Counted from the stretch's first letter, positions 54,921 through 64,000 are shown. The stretch is 64,000 bases of DNA from Salinicola corii (GCF_008298015.1 NZ_VTPX01000001.1:1-64000), one strand, 5' to 3'. Numbers and translations: made by a program. Notes: generated by a model from the letters alone, not told the origin.

Positions 54921-55736
54921 GAGGCAGAAATCACCCGAGTGACCGAGCAGGTCGCAAGGTTTCCAGCTTCGCAATTGTTTCCAGATCATCAGGACGAGCT
55001 GGCAGCCACCGATGTACCGAATACAGTCGCGGTGTCGATTCATAGCTGGATCGTGCGAACGCCGCAGCGTCTGATTGTGATCGATACGGCTACGGGGAAC
55101 CATCGGGATCGTGGTGGCAATCCATTGTTTCATAACTTACAGACTCAATACGCCGAGCGACTCTCTGCAGCGGGCGTTGATCGGCTTGCCGTCGATACTG
55201 TGCTGCTGACACATTTACACACTGATCACGTGGGCTGGAATACCTATTGGAACGACGGTCATTGGCTGCCGATGTTTCCCAATGCACGTTATGTCTTTTC
55301 AGCATCCGAACTCGATCGTTGGCAGCGTGACCCGGCTCACGCCACGATTCTTGGCGACAGTATTCAACCCATATTGGATGCAGGGCTTGCCGAGACCCTC
55401 GACCCACCGGCCGAAACCGCGCTCGACGAGTTGCTGACCTATTATCCCTCTCCAGGACACAGTCCAGACCATGCCTCGATTGCTCTGATGTCGCAGGGCG
55501 AGTACGCCTTGTTCGGTGGTGACGTCATGCACCATCCGATTCAGACACGCTATCCCCATTGGAACTCTACGTTCTGTGAAGACAAGCCCCGTGCTGTCAC
55601 CTCCAGGGCGTGGGCGCTCGACTGGTGTGCAGAACATGATGCGTTGTACTTCAGCTCACATTTTGCCGAGAGTTCGGTCGGCCGCATCACGCGGTCGTCA
55701 GTCGACCCTACGCGCCACGACTGGCGCTTTGTGTAA
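54891..55736 (+). CDS. Metallo-beta-lactamase-fold hydrolase (first paralogue)
   Basis: This 281-residue MBL-fold enzyme has the metal motif THLHTDHVGWNTYW (His-x-His-x-Asp-His), then SPGHSPDHASI and FGGDVMHHPIQ supplying further ligands, and a C-terminal SSHFAES His. There is no signal peptide when started at 54891. It is a close paralogue of 58464-59387. The amidase follows 19 bases downstream. The subgroup includes lactonases and ester hydrolases; the substrate is unknown. Confidence 0.88.
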   Translation: MPEINHYRVGEAEITRVTEQVARFPASQLFPDHQDELAATDVPNTVAVSIHSWIVRTPQRLIVIDTATGNHRDRGGNPLFHNLQTQYAERLSAAGVDRLAVDTVLLTHLHTDHVGWNTYWNDGHWLPMFPNARYVFSASELDRWQRDPAHATILGDSIQPILDAGLAETLDPPAETALDELLTYYPSPGHSPDHASIALMSQGEYALFGGDVMHHPIQTRYPHWNSTFCEDKPRAVTSRAWALDWCAEHDALYFSSHFAESSVGRITRSSVDPTRHDWRFV

Positions 55737-55755
55737 GTAGAGGGGAAGGTTCCAA

Positions 55756-57159
55756 ATGCCAATCGAAAATTTTGCCATTGCCTCGCTCGATACGCTGCTT
55801 GCCGGGCTCGATGCTCGGCGCTGGCGCGCCATCGACCTGGTCGAGGCGGCCCTTGCCCGCATCGAGGCGTTCGACAAGCAGGGGCCGACGCTTCGCGCCG
55901 TCACCTATGTCTTCGCGGACGAGGCGCGTGCCGCGGCAACCGCCAGCGATGAACGCCGCCGTATGGGCTGCTCATTGGGCCTGTTGGAAGGTATTCCAAT
56001 ACTCGTCAAGGACAACATGGACGTCGCGGGCTGGCCGACGACCGCCGGATCGTGCGCTTTGATCGGTCTGATCGCCCAGCAAGATGCCGAGATCGTGCGA
56101 CGTCTGCGACAAGCCGGAGCCGTTATCGTTGGCAAGACCGCGATGCATGAGTTGGCCGCCGGTATTACCGGCGCTTCGTCGCTCACAGGCTTCGCGCGCA
56201 ATCCGCATGCACTCGATCGCTCACCGGGCGGATCGAGCAGCGGGGCGGCGGTGGCCGTGGCCGCAGGCTATGTGCCGTTGGCGATCGGCAGCGATACAGC
56301 CGGCTCCGTTCGTATTCCGGCCGCGTTCAATCACCTATTCGGGCTGCGCGCGTCCCGCGGTGCCCTGCCGCTCCAGGGTATTCTTCCGTTGTCCCCGACA
56401 CAGGATATGCCGGGGCCGATCACCCGTTATGCCGTCGACCTGGAGCGTGCGTTTGCTGCGCTGTCAGGTCAGCCCTACCCAATGTCCGAAGTGGGGACCG
56501 ATTTTTCGATCGGTGTGCTGGATACGTGGTTTGGCGATGAACAAGCAGCCAGCCGCGACATTTCAGCGGTCGCGTACCGAGCTGTGGAGCGCTTCGAGAC
56601 CCTTGGCGTGCGTTGTGCACCGATCGACTTCAATGGTCTGAAAGGAGCCGTCGATAGTGCGAACGTCATTGCCTACGAATTTGCCTCCGCGTTGACGGCG
56701 GACCTAGCGGCACGGCCCGATAGCCCGGTTGATTCACTGAAGACCATCGTCGAACAGGGGCGGCATCACGAACAGATGGCGGCTGTGCTGCGTGACCGTG
56801 CCTATCATGCAGGCCCCGACAGTCCGGAGTATCAGCAGGCGCGTGCGCGCCAGGATGCGCTACGCGAGCAGATTGAAAGCGCAATGATAGACCAGGGGCT
56901 GGATTTGCTGTGTTACCCAACGCTGCGGCATCCGCCTACAACACTCGGCGGAACTCAGGACGGTAGCAATGCACTGTTGGCGCCAGTAACCGGGATGCCT
57001 GCCATCAATCTACCAATTGGATTGGACAGTCAAGGCTTGCCCGTCGGACTCGAGCTCCTGGCACGTTCGGGTCATGAAGCCATTCTGTTGGCGGCGGCCC
57101 ACGCGTGGGCAGAGACGAGCAGTGGATGGTCGTTACCCAGGGCGATCCAGAATCAGTGA
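55756..57159 (+). CDS. Amidase-signature family hydrolase
   Basis: This 467-residue amidase has the Ser-cisSer-Lys triad regions: Lys in GIPILVKDNMD (near 80), the glycine/serine loop SPGGSSSGAAVAVAAG, and GSDTAGSVRIPAAF with the catalytic Ser. It hydrolyses an amide bond of an unknown substrate in the cytoplasm. It is probably cotranscribed with the upstream MBL-fold hydrolase, which hints at a two-step hydrolytic route. Confidence 0.92.
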   Translation: MPIENFAIASLDTLLAGLDARRWRAIDLVEAALARIEAFDKQGPTLRAVTYVFADEARAAATASDERRRMGCSLGLLEGIPILVKDNMDVAGWPTTAGSCALIGLIAQQDAEIVRRLRQAGAVIVGKTAMHELAAGITGASSLTGFARNPHALDRSPGGSSSGAAVAVAAGYVPLAIGSDTAGSVRIPAAFNHLFGLRASRGALPLQGILPLSPTQDMPGPITRYAVDLERAFAALSGQPYPMSEVGTDFSIGVLDTWFGDEQAASRDISAVAYRAVERFETLGVRCAPIDFNGLKGAVDSANVIAYEFASALTADLAARPDSPVDSLKTIVEQGRHHEQMAAVLRDRAYHAGPDSPEYQQARARQDALREQIESAMIDQGLDLLCYPTLRHPPTTLGGTQDGSNALLAPVTGMPAINLPIGLDSQGLPVGLELLARSGHEAILLAAAHAWAETSSGWSLPRAIQNQ

Positions 57160-57238
57160 GTGGTCTAGGATGGCGGGGCCACTGGTCAGGATGACGGCTG
57201 CTTCGCGACGGCTCTTGGCGCTCACCATCAATATGTCC

Positions 57239-57360
57239 TTAAGCAAAACCGCCGTTGGCGCGGATAACCTGCGTGTTGATCCAGCCCCCATGCCTGCCCA
57301 CCAGGAAAGCATGGGGGCCGGTGACCTCTCCCTGTCGGCTGCGCGACTCATCGGGCAGCA
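57239..57360 (-). pseudogene. SDR 3'-end remnant
   Basis: The minus strand reads GPHAFLVGRHGGWINTQVIR then ANGGFA-stop, the characteristic end of many short-chain dehydrogenases (AFLxxxxGGWINGQVIRANGGxA). Upstream the similarity fades and no SDR core is present. It lies between the amidase and the convergent LysR gene. Confidence 0.65.
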
Positions 57361-57434
57361 CGCGCGCAAGCACTTATTCCGGCCTTGGATGCGATATAGA
57401 TATCGCTGACATTGTTTGCGATGGTCCAGAGCCT

Positions 57435-58334
57435 CTACCTGCGGGATTTGAAGAGATCCTGGACCCAGTCTACGAATACTCGCACTCGCTGGGCCGGGAT
57501 TCGCGTGGACGGATAAGCGACCTGTACCGGCGTGCGGCCACAATCCCAATCATCCAGGATCATCTCGAGCTCGCCGGACGCCAGATAGGGGGCGGCGAGC
57601 AGTGCGTAGGTAGTGGTAATACCCAAACCCTCGCGACATGCGGCGAGTGCGGCCCGCGCGTCATCGACTGCCAAATGATGGTCAGTGCAAGGGGAAACGC
57701 TTTCGCCACCACGGGTTAAGGTAGTTCGAAAGGCTTGGCCGGTTCGAGGGGACACGACCTGGATGCGCGTGTGCTGGCCGGCGAGTTCCTCCGGATGCTC
57801 AGGCCTGCCACGAGTGGCGAGATACGCCGGGCTGGCCAGAGTCAAAAAGGCCAGTTCGGCCAGCGGCCGGGCGATCAGACGGTCGTCGATTATCGAGCCG
57901 ATCCGGATGACGCAATCGATGCCGCGCTCGATCAGGTCGGACGAGCGGTTGTCGATTTTCAGATCGATAGCGATATCGGGATATTGGGCAAAGAAATCGG
58001 GCAAGGCGGGGATGATGATAGATGACGCGAGCGTGCCTGGCACGTCGACGTGGATCGTGCCACGCGGCCGGCTTCGCGCACCCGCCACATCGGACTCCAA
58101 AGCGTCGGCGTCGGCGACGAGTTGCTGGGCGCCCAAGTAATACCGACGCCCCTCCTCGGTGACGGTCATGCGCCGGGTGGTCCGGTGCAGAAGCTGGATC
58201 TGTAACTCCTTTTCGAGCTCTTGGACGAGGCGCGTCACTGTTGGCCGGGGCAGGTCGAGTTGTTCGGCGGCCCGGCTAAAGTTACCGGCATCGACCACAC
58301 CGATAAAGGCGCGCATGGCAGCGAATTTATCCAC
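57435..58334 (-). CDS. LysR-family transcriptional regulator
   Basis: This 299-residue LysR protein of the CrgA-like group has DAGNFSRAAEQLDLPRPTVT and LLHRTTRRMTVTEEG. I start at a GTG (58334) with agaggaaag before it, giving VDKFAAMRAFIGVVD, the family's usual N-terminus. It is divergent from the second MBL-fold hydrolase and is probably its regulator. Confidence 0.9.
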   Translation of the reverse strand: MDKFAAMRAFIGVVDAGNFSRAAEQLDLPRPTVTRLVQELEKELQIQLLHRTTRRMTVTEEGRRYYLGAQQLVADADALESDVAGARSRPRGTIHVDVPGTLASSIIIPALPDFFAQYPDIAIDLKIDNRSSDLIERGIDCVIRIGSIIDDRLIARPLAELAFLTLASPAYLATRGRPEHPEELAGQHTRIQVVSPRTGQAFRTTLTRGGESVSPCTDHHLAVDDARAALAACREGLGITTTYALLAAPYLASGELEMILDDWDCGRTPVQVAYPSTRIPAQRVRVFVDWVQDLFKSRR

Positions 58335-58463
58335 TGGGCTTTCCTCTCTGCGCGTATCCAACTGATTGTTGCATTTGCGCGACAACTGTTTTAGCGCGGC
58401 GGTGGTTGGTCGGCAGCAATGCTGGGTGCATTCTGCGCTGCACCATTCGAAACTGCAGCGGTT

Positions 58464-59387
58464 ATGACTATGAGTTCATCCGACCCGATTTTTGAAGCAG
58501 AACTTTATCAAGTGGGCAATACGCGGATTACACGTATTGTCGACCAACCCTTGGAGAACAACCCCGCCACTCGACTCTATCCTGACTGGCAATATTCGGC
58601 AGTTAAGCCATACCTGGACGCGCTGACGTCCCATGACCTGACCGCTGATCATGCACATTTCAATCAGAGTGTGCATTGCTGGCTGGTGCAGACGACGCAC
58701 CACACCATCCTGATCGATACTGGGGCCGGAAACGACAAGCGGCGTCCCGATAATCCGATATTCGACCGGCTGGATACGCCGTTTCTCGACAACCTGGCCA
58801 GAGCCGGGGTCCAGCCAGAGGACGTGGATTATGTGTTGCTCACTCACCTGCACGTCGATCACGTGGGCTGGAATACCCGTTGGCAGAACGGCGCCTGGGT
58901 ACCCACGTTTGCCAATGCGCAATACGTATTTCCAACCGAGGAATACCGATTCTATTCCAATCCGGCGAATGTCCAGCCGCCAAGCCATGGCAGCTTCGAG
59001 GATAGCGTCCAGCCGGTTCTCGACGCTGGGCTGGCGAAGATGATTGAGCCCGACGGCCGCGAAGTGGTCGACGGCCTGGCCTTCCATAGTTCGCCGGGGC
59101 ACAGCTACGCGCATACTTCGATCAGCCTGGTATCCAAGGGTGAGCGTGCCTTGTTCGGTGGCGACGTGCTGCATACCCCGGTTCAAGTGTACTGCCCGGA
59201 CTGGAATTCCGTGTTCTGTGAGTTTGCCGAACCGGCGCGCGCCTCTCGCTATTGGGCGCTGAATCATGCGGTCGAACATGACGCTCTGTACTTCAGCACG
59301 CACTTCGCGGCACCTTCCGCCGGCCGCATCACCCGACGCGGGGACGGCTACGCCTGGCAGTACGAAGAATCCGGAGCAAGATCATGA
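58464..59387 (+). CDS. Metallo-beta-lactamase-fold hydrolase (second paralogue)
   Basis: This 307-residue MBL-fold enzyme is paralogous to 54891-55736 (THLHVDHVGWNTRW; SPGHSYAHTSISL; FGGDVLHTPVQ; STHFAAPSAGRITR). The start at 58464 (or 58470) avoids an unsupported N-terminal extension; no strong ribosome site is seen. It overlaps the alpha/beta hydrolase by 4 bases, so the two are translationally coupled and probably act on one pathway. Confidence 0.88.
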   Translation: MTMSSSDPIFEAELYQVGNTRITRIVDQPLENNPATRLYPDWQYSAVKPYLDALTSHDLTADHAHFNQSVHCWLVQTTHHTILIDTGAGNDKRRPDNPIFDRLDTPFLDNLARAGVQPEDVDYVLLTHLHVDHVGWNTRWQNGAWVPTFANAQYVFPTEEYRFYSNPANVQPPSHGSFEDSVQPVLDAGLAKMIEPDGREVVDGLAFHSSPGHSYAHTSISLVSKGERALFGGDVLHTPVQVYCPDWNSVFCEFAEPARASRYWALNHAVEHDALYFSTHFAAPSAGRITRRGDGYAWQYEESGARS

Positions 59388-60373
59388 ATCAGAACGCAAC
59401 CCTAACAACCTTTTCTCACCCAGCGTTGGCCAGCCAGTCGTGGTTCATCGACAGCGATACCGCTGGTGTCCAGCTATACCTGCGTAACCGCCGGCGCACC
59501 CATATCGAGGCGTTTGGTAGTGAACGTACGGTGATGCTCATGCACGCTGCGACCTATGCCGGTGACAGTCTGTTTGACGTTGCCCACGGCGAGACGGGGT
59601 CATTCATGGATTTCCTCGCGATGCGTGGTTACGACGTCTATTCGGTCGATGTCAGAGGCTATGGCGGCTCGACGCGACCGCCGGAAATGATGGCGCCGTC
59701 CGATGCCAGTCCGCCGACGGTCAGCACGGAGATTGCGATCAGCGACCTGAGCCGCGCGATATCTCATGTCATCGAACGAAACGGTCTCTCGCAGTTGAAC
59801 CTCATCGGCATGTCATGGGGTGGTACGGTGGCGGGCGCGTATGCTGCACGTGTTCCCGAACACGTGCACAAGCTTGGGCTGATCGCGCCACAATGGATTG
59901 ATAGCAGATCGGTGTCGATTGACACGGGCGGCGAGCTTGGCGCTTACCGCACCGTTTCCCGCGAGGCAGCACGCGAACGCTGGCTCGGCGCGGTGCCGGA
60001 TGAACAGCGAGAGGCCTTGGTTCCGCGTGAGCTGGTCGAAAAGTGGGAACAAATCACGTTTGGCGCCGATGATGCGAATCCCTATCACGTGCCGAACGGG
60101 GTCGTGCAGGATAGGAGAGACTATTGGGCCGCAGGTCGCGCCTACTACGACCCAGGCGAGATCACGGCCCCGACGCTGTTGATCCATGGTGAATGGGACC
60201 GCGACGTGCCGCTGGACACGAACCAGGCTTATTTTCGCCGCCTCACTGGTGCCGCCTACAAACGCTGGATCGAGATCGGGCAGACCACTCACATGCTCAT
60301 CCTTGAGCGCCAGCGGCATCAAGCATTTGATGGCATCGCCGCATTTCTGGATGAAGTGCTTACGGAAAACTAG
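59384..60373 (+). CDS. Alpha/beta-fold hydrolase
   Basis: This 329-residue alpha/beta hydrolase has the nucleophile elbow GMSWGGT (Ser144), the acidic residue region ILIHGEWDRDVPLD and a late His (TTHMLILERQRH). It is coupled to the MBL-fold gene by a 4-base overlap. Cytoplasmic; the ester or C-C substrate is unknown. Confidence 0.9.
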   Translation: MNQNATLTTFSHPALASQSWFIDSDTAGVQLYLRNRRRTHIEAFGSERTVMLMHAATYAGDSLFDVAHGETGSFMDFLAMRGYDVYSVDVRGYGGSTRPPEMMAPSDASPPTVSTEIAISDLSRAISHVIERNGLSQLNLIGMSWGGTVAGAYAARVPEHVHKLGLIAPQWIDSRSVSIDTGGELGAYRTVSREAARERWLGAVPDEQREALVPRELVEKWEQITFGADDANPYHVPNGVVQDRRDYWAAGRAYYDPGEITAPTLLIHGEWDRDVPLDTNQAYFRRLTGAAYKRWIEIGQTTHMLILERQRHQAFDGIAAFLDEVLTEN

Positions 60374-60449
60374 AGGAATGGGCAACGTGACGTCGTTGAT
60401 ATATTGAGTATTAGTGTCATCTCGCGATATTCAGCGCTTCTTGGCTTCC

Positions 60450-61430
60450 TCAATGCGACGAGACGAACGTCGCTGCGGCGTGGGCGGGCGGGATGGCGAA
60501 CTCCTCCCGCATTCTTCTGGCTTCCGCCATCGGGCTTCTGCCGAAAAGACGCTTGAACTCGCGACTGAACTGGGACGGGCTTTCGTAGCCGACCTGAGCG
60601 CTGGCTGTCGCTGCCGTGATGCCGTTTCTGACCATCAGAAGCCTCGCCTGGTGCAGGCGGGTGGACTTCAGGTACTGCATGGGCGAAGTGTGAGTGACGT
60701 CCTTGAAGTGCGCATGGAAGGTGGGAACGCTCATGCCGGCGCTGCGGGCGAGCTGTTCGACGTCGAGATCCGTCGAGTAGGAGGCGTGAATGCAGCGCAG
60801 GGCACGTGCCACCTTGCCGAACTGGCCCTGCATGGCCAGCGCCGCCCGCATCGAAGGGCCCTGATCGCCGGTCAGTACGTGGAAGTAGATCTCCCGTACC
60901 AGTGACGGACCCAGGATCTCGGCATCGAGCGGCCGGCTCATGGCGTCCAGGAAACGCAGCACCGCATCGCTCAGTCGGCGGTCCATGGGGGTCGACATCA
61001 TGCCTTGGGGATTGGCGGGTTCGACACCACCGAGCTGGTCCAGCTGCAGCATCAGGTCGGCGGCGAGATTGAAGTCCAGATGCATGTAGATGGCGAGCAG
61101 CGGCTCCCGCTCGCTGGCGTCGGTTTCCATGGTGAAGGGCACCGGCACCGAAACCGCCAGGTAGTGCTGCTCATCGTAGAGGTAGACCTGGCCGCCGAAG
61201 AATCCCCGCTTGCGGCCCTGGCAGACGATGACGATACCGGGATCGTACAGCACGGGGGTGGAATCCAAAGGGCGGTTCGAACGCAGAAACCGGACATCCG
61301 GCAGTGCCGTCAGGTTGTAGCCCTCATCCGGCGCAAGCGTCTTCAGCAGCGCGACCATCTCCTCCTGCCGGGCGTCGGGCTTGTGGCGATGGTGCAGGGT
61401 CGAGGAGGGTATGGGATCGCTCCTGCTCAT
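60450..61430 (-). CDS. AraC-family transcriptional regulator (AraC_N type)
   Basis: This 326-residue regulator has an AraC_N domain (DPGIVIVCQGRKRGFFGGQV) and a C-terminal helix-turn-helix pair (DLDVEQLARSAGMSVPTFHAHFK; AQVGYESPSQFSREFKRLFG). The start at 61430 is the first convincing one; the longer frame crosses the promoter region. It is divergent from the aldehyde dehydrogenase at 61712 and probably controls it. Confidence 0.9.
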   Translation of the reverse strand: MSRSDPIPSSTLHHRHKPDARQEEMVALLKTLAPDEGYNLTALPDVRFLRSNRPLDSTPVLYDPGIVIVCQGRKRGFFGGQVYLYDEQHYLAVSVPVPFTMETDASEREPLLAIYMHLDFNLAADLMLQLDQLGGVEPANPQGMMSTPMDRRLSDAVLRFLDAMSRPLDAEILGPSLVREIYFHVLTGDQGPSMRAALAMQGQFGKVARALRCIHASYSTDLDVEQLARSAGMSVPTFHAHFKDVTHTSPMQYLKSTRLHQARLLMVRNGITAATASAQVGYESPSQFSREFKRLFGRSPMAEARRMREEFAIPPAHAAATFVSSH

Positions 61431-61711
61431 GTCGTCTGGTCCTGTCTTGAAATCCGTTCTCGACGAAGCGCCTGAATCCGGGTCATCGGGCGTTCGGACG
61501 GGGTTGCCAAGCTTCGGCCTTGGTGAAGGCGAAGCAATATTATTAGGAGTTAATAGTATTAGGCAATGAAAGCAGATTGTAGGCCATCGTCTTTCCCGGT
61601 TGTGGATATCTATCATGCAATCCTTCATCGGTGAAGGCATCGATGAGATCCGTTCGCCAGAAGCGTCTCTCGTCTGGCGTCCCCTGTTCTGCTTTTCAGG
61701 AGCGCATCTCC

Positions 61712-63091
61712 ATGATCGACGTATTGAACCCCGCCGATGGCACCGTGGTCGGCCAGGCACCGGCCATGACCCTTTCCGAAGTGAATTCTGCCATCGACCG
61801 TACCTGCGAGGCCTTTCCCGCCTGGTCCCGCAAATTGGCGAAAGAGCGCAGTGAGCTGCTGCGCGGTTGGTTCGAGCGCATCCGCGACGACAAGGCGGCT
61901 TTCGCCGAGTTGATGGTGAAGGAGAACGGCAAGTGTCTCGCCGAAGCGTATGGCGAGATAGAATACGGCCTCGGTTTCATCGAGTGGTACGCGGAAGAGG
62001 CCAAGCGGATCTACGGCGACACCATTCCCAGCCATGCGGCGAACGCTCAAGTCATGGTGGTCAAGGAGCCGGTCGGCCCCACGGCGGCCATCACGCCGTG
62101 GAACTTCCCGTTCATGATGATCACGCGCAAGGTGGCGACGGCACTGGCGGCGGGCTGCACCATGATCATCAAGCCGTCCGAGGAAACGCCGCTGACGGCC
62201 TACAAGCTGCTGGAAACCGCGCGCGAGGCGGGCATTCCGGAAGGTGTGTTCGAGATGGTGACAGGCAATCCGAAAGAGATCGGCGAGCGCTTCACCAGCG
62301 ACACGCGGATCCGCAAGATCTCGTTCACGGGCTCGACCGCCGTCGGCCGCACCTTGGCCGGTGCCGCCGGTCAGACGCTGACCCGCATGACGCTGGAGCT
62401 GGGGGGCAATGCCCCGTTCATCGTCTTCGACGATGCCGACATGGAGGCCGCCGTGGAAGGCGCGGTGGGTGCCAAGCTGCGCAATTCGGGCCAGGTCTGC
62501 ATCTCGCCCAATCGCTTCTACGTGCACGACGCGATTCACGACCGGTTCGTCGAGGCGCTGGCCGAACGCGTCTCGCGTATCGAAGTCGGCGAGGGCATGC
62601 GTGACGATTTCGTCGTCGGGCCGATGATCAATCGTACCGGCCTGGAGAAAGTCTCCTCGCTGGTGGAGAGCGCCCGTCGGGGCGGCGCGAACATCGCTCT
62701 CGGCGGAAGAGCACATGGTCTCGGCGGCCTGTTCTACGAGCCGACCATCGTCACCGAGCTCGACGACGATGCCGAGATGGCCCGGACCGAGATATTCGGC
62801 CCGGTATTCGCCGTCTACCGGTTCCAGACGGAAGCGGAGGTCATCGAGCGTGCCAATGCCACCGAGTACGGTCTGGTCGCCTATGGCTATACGCGGGATC
62901 TGGGCCGGTCTTTCCGCCTGTCCCGTGAGATCGAGGCGGGCATGGTCATTCTCAACAGCGGCTCGGTGGGCACGGCCTCGGTACCGTTCGGCGGCGTCAA
63001 GCAGTCCGGCTATGGCCGCGAGGGCAGCTTCTACGGTATCGAGGAGTACGTGGACGTCAAATATGTGCTGATGAGCGGGCTGGATCGGTGA
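61712..63091 (+). CDS. NAD(P)-dependent aldehyde dehydrogenase, succinate-semialdehyde type
   Basis: This 459-residue aldehyde dehydrogenase has the catalytic Cys263 (NSGQVCISPNRF), a Glu in MTLELGGNAPFIVFDDADME, and the Rossmann FTGSTAVGRTL. It resembles succinate-semialdehyde dehydrogenases (Sad/GabD) and is slightly shorter than GabD. The start at 61712 has caggagc before it; the earlier frame start is not supported. No aminotransferase lies beside it, so the true substrate is uncertain. An AraC regulator lies upstream. Confidence 0.9.
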   Translation: MIDVLNPADGTVVGQAPAMTLSEVNSAIDRTCEAFPAWSRKLAKERSELLRGWFERIRDDKAAFAELMVKENGKCLAEAYGEIEYGLGFIEWYAEEAKRIYGDTIPSHAANAQVMVVKEPVGPTAAITPWNFPFMMITRKVATALAAGCTMIIKPSEETPLTAYKLLETAREAGIPEGVFEMVTGNPKEIGERFTSDTRIRKISFTGSTAVGRTLAGAAGQTLTRMTLELGGNAPFIVFDDADMEAAVEGAVGAKLRNSGQVCISPNRFYVHDAIHDRFVEALAERVSRIEVGEGMRDDFVVGPMINRTGLEKVSSLVESARRGGANIALGGRAHGLGGLFYEPTIVTELDDDAEMARTEIFGPVFAVYRFQTEAEVIERANATEYGLVAYGYTRDLGRSFRLSREIEAGMVILNSGSVGTASVPFGGVKQSGYGREGSFYGIEEYVDVKYVLMSGLDR

Positions 63092-63170
63092 GGTTGTCTT
63101 GCGCTAAACGGGTTGGCTCGACGGGAAGAGCGCAGGAGTATGGCGCTTTTCCCGTTGATAGTCGGTTTCG

Positions 63171-63728
63171 TCAGACGTCGCCGCGATCCTTCAGAACGGC
63201 ACCGGCGACGATATCGAACAGTCGGTCGGCACGAGACGCGTGAGACGGCTGTTCGCGTAGCCAGGCGAGCGCCGCAATGAGATCGAACAGCTCCGCGCCA
63301 TTCAGGTCGTCCCGGGCCTTGCCCTCGGCTTGAGCTCGAGTGAGGAGCGCCGTGCCTGCCGCGCGTAGCATGACGCATGAAGCATGGAGTTCGGAATCCG
63401 TATCCTCGATGGCGTCCATCATCAACGCGATGATGCCCCGCTGGCTGTACGTGAACTCCGTGGTTTCCTGCATCCACGCCAAGAGCGCTTCGTCGGCCGA
63501 GTCCGAGCGCTCGAGCACCTTGGCCCGCTCCGCCAGTGCCTCGAAGCTGGCGCGCAGCACCGTTTCCAGTAAAGCCTCTCGCGTCGGGAAGTGCCGGTAA
63601 AGCGTGCCCAGCCCGACGCCAGCTTTGCGCGCTATGTCTCTCAGCGACGCGTCGGCTCCCTGGTCGGCGAAAACCTCGCTCGCAACCGCAAGCAGACAGT
63701 CGTAATTTTTCCTGGCATCAACTCTCAT
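63171..63728 (-). CDS. TetR-family transcriptional regulator
   Basis: This 185-residue TetR protein has an N-terminal helix-turn-helix (ASLRDIARKAGVGLGTLYRHF). The start at 63728 (MRVDARKNYDCLL) is standard; the longer frame would run through the operator. It is divergent from the oxidoreductase gene at 63818, with a perfect palindrome between them. Confidence 0.92.
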   Translation of the reverse strand: MRVDARKNYDCLLAVASEVFADQGADASLRDIARKAGVGLGTLYRHFPTREALLETVLRASFEALAERAKVLERSDSADEALLAWMQETTEFTYSQRGIIALMMDAIEDTDSELHASCVMLRAAGTALLTRAQAEGKARDDLNGAELFDLIAALAWLREQPSHASRADRLFDIVAGAVLKDRGDV

Positions 63729-63753
63729 CGGCAAGCCTTGACAAAATGGAGCG

Positions 63754-63775
63754 GTGCTCCGATTATTCGGAGCAC
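63754..63775. promoter_or_regulatory. TetR-type operator, perfect palindrome
   Basis: The arms gtgctccga and tcggagcac, separated by ttat, form a perfect inverted repeat in the gap between the TetR gene and the oxidoreductase gene, and a further half site (ctgctccga) follows. It most likely represses both genes. Confidence 0.82.
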
Positions 63776-63817
63776 TGCTCCGATAACGATAGCCCACCTG
63801 TGGCTCGGGAGAAAGTC

Positions 63818-64000
63818 ATGCCGACTCAAACGATGAAAGCGATTCGCCAGTACGAATTCGGCGGCCCCGATGTACTGCGTTTCGAGGATGCGCCAGTGCC
63901 AGCCTTGAAAGCGGGCGAAGTGCTCGTTCGCGTTCACGCGGCTGGCCTCAACCCGCCCGACTGGTATCTGCGCGATGGCTATAGAACGCTGCCGCCTGAA
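63818..64000 (+). CDS. Zinc-independent quinone oxidoreductase-like protein, cut by window edge
   Basis: The first 61 residues read MPTQTMKAIRQYEFGGPDVL then RFEDAPVPALKAGEVLVRVH and AAGLNPPDWYLR, the N-terminal catalytic domain of medium-chain (quinone oxidoreductase-like) reductases. The cofactor domain lies outside the window. It is probably regulated by the divergent TetR protein. Confidence 0.85.
   Translation, partial: MPTQTMKAIRQYEFGGPDVLRFEDAPVPALKAGEVLVRVHAAGLNPPDWYLRDGYRTLPPE

Overview
The window (about 60% G+C over most of its length) looks like the chromosome of a gamma-proteobacterium, most plausibly a Halomonas-type (Halomonadaceae) organism. This is inferred from gene content: a MesX/MesD methionine synthase pair, AcuI, and many LysR/AraC-controlled oxidoreductases. 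No rRNA or other marker gene is present, so the genus is a guess. No tRNA, rRNA or CRISPR array was seen.

Region 1 (1-16250) is the right-hand part of an integrative conjugative element. After the end of an IS5-type insertion sequence comes a tightly packed P-type (Trb) type IV secretion operon: traG (coupling protein), a ribbon-helix-helix protein, trbB-C-D-E-J-K-L-F-G-I and a DUF2274 gene. It is followed by an AT-richer three-gene cargo that I read as an ABC-three-component (ABC-3C) defence system: a PD-(D/E)XK nuclease effector, a middle component and a Rad50-like ABC ATPase. The element seems to end at 16235-16250, where the last codons of guaA (Ile-Glu-Trp-Glu-stop) are recreated directly before a strong terminator. 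This marks an attachment site at the 3' end of guaA. The integrase, relaxase and left end lie outside the window.

Region 2 (16350-29992) is a patchy accessory region: an orphan HsdR-N-type nuclease, an MFS exporter with a divergent Lrp regulator, an AraC/TauE pair, a HipBA toxin-antitoxin module with visible operators, a LysR/beta-class GST pair, the folate-independent methionine synthase pair mesX-mesD, and a NYN-domain protein. Between them lie decayed copies of genes that are intact elsewhere in the window (AraC, NYN, DUF2252) and broken LysR and MmyB-type genes.

Region 3 (30091-40731) holds regulator/oxidoreductase sets: AraC with an SDR-DedA-phospholipid methyltransferase operon; Tat-exported aldo/keto reductase and metallo-beta-lactamase-fold proteins with a LysR regulator; SDR and lipocalin-like genes with a LysR regulator; and a TetR regulator facing an NTF2-like protein across clear operator palindromes. 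Region 4 (40923-45653) is a LacI-controlled sugar or polyol catabolic operon (MFS permease, isomerase/epimerase, Gfo/Idh/MocA dehydrogenase) with a near-perfect 32-bp operator. Region 5 (45848-48891) has GFA, GNAT and DUF2252 genes amid gene fragments.

Region 6 (48925-53694) is lower in G+C and looks like a three-carbon acid module: a family III CoA-transferase, AcuI acryloyl-CoA reductase, a PPOX-like protein, a malonate-semialdehyde-decarboxylase-like tautomerase and a LysR regulator. Region 7 (53766-60373) has two paralogous metallo-beta-lactamase-fold hydrolases, each beside a LysR regulator, plus an amidase and an alpha/beta hydrolase, which suggests hydrolytic catabolism of an unknown ester, lactone or amide. 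Region 8 (60450-64000) has an AraC regulator divergent from an aldehyde dehydrogenase, and a TetR regulator divergent from a quinone-oxidoreductase-like gene that runs off the window.
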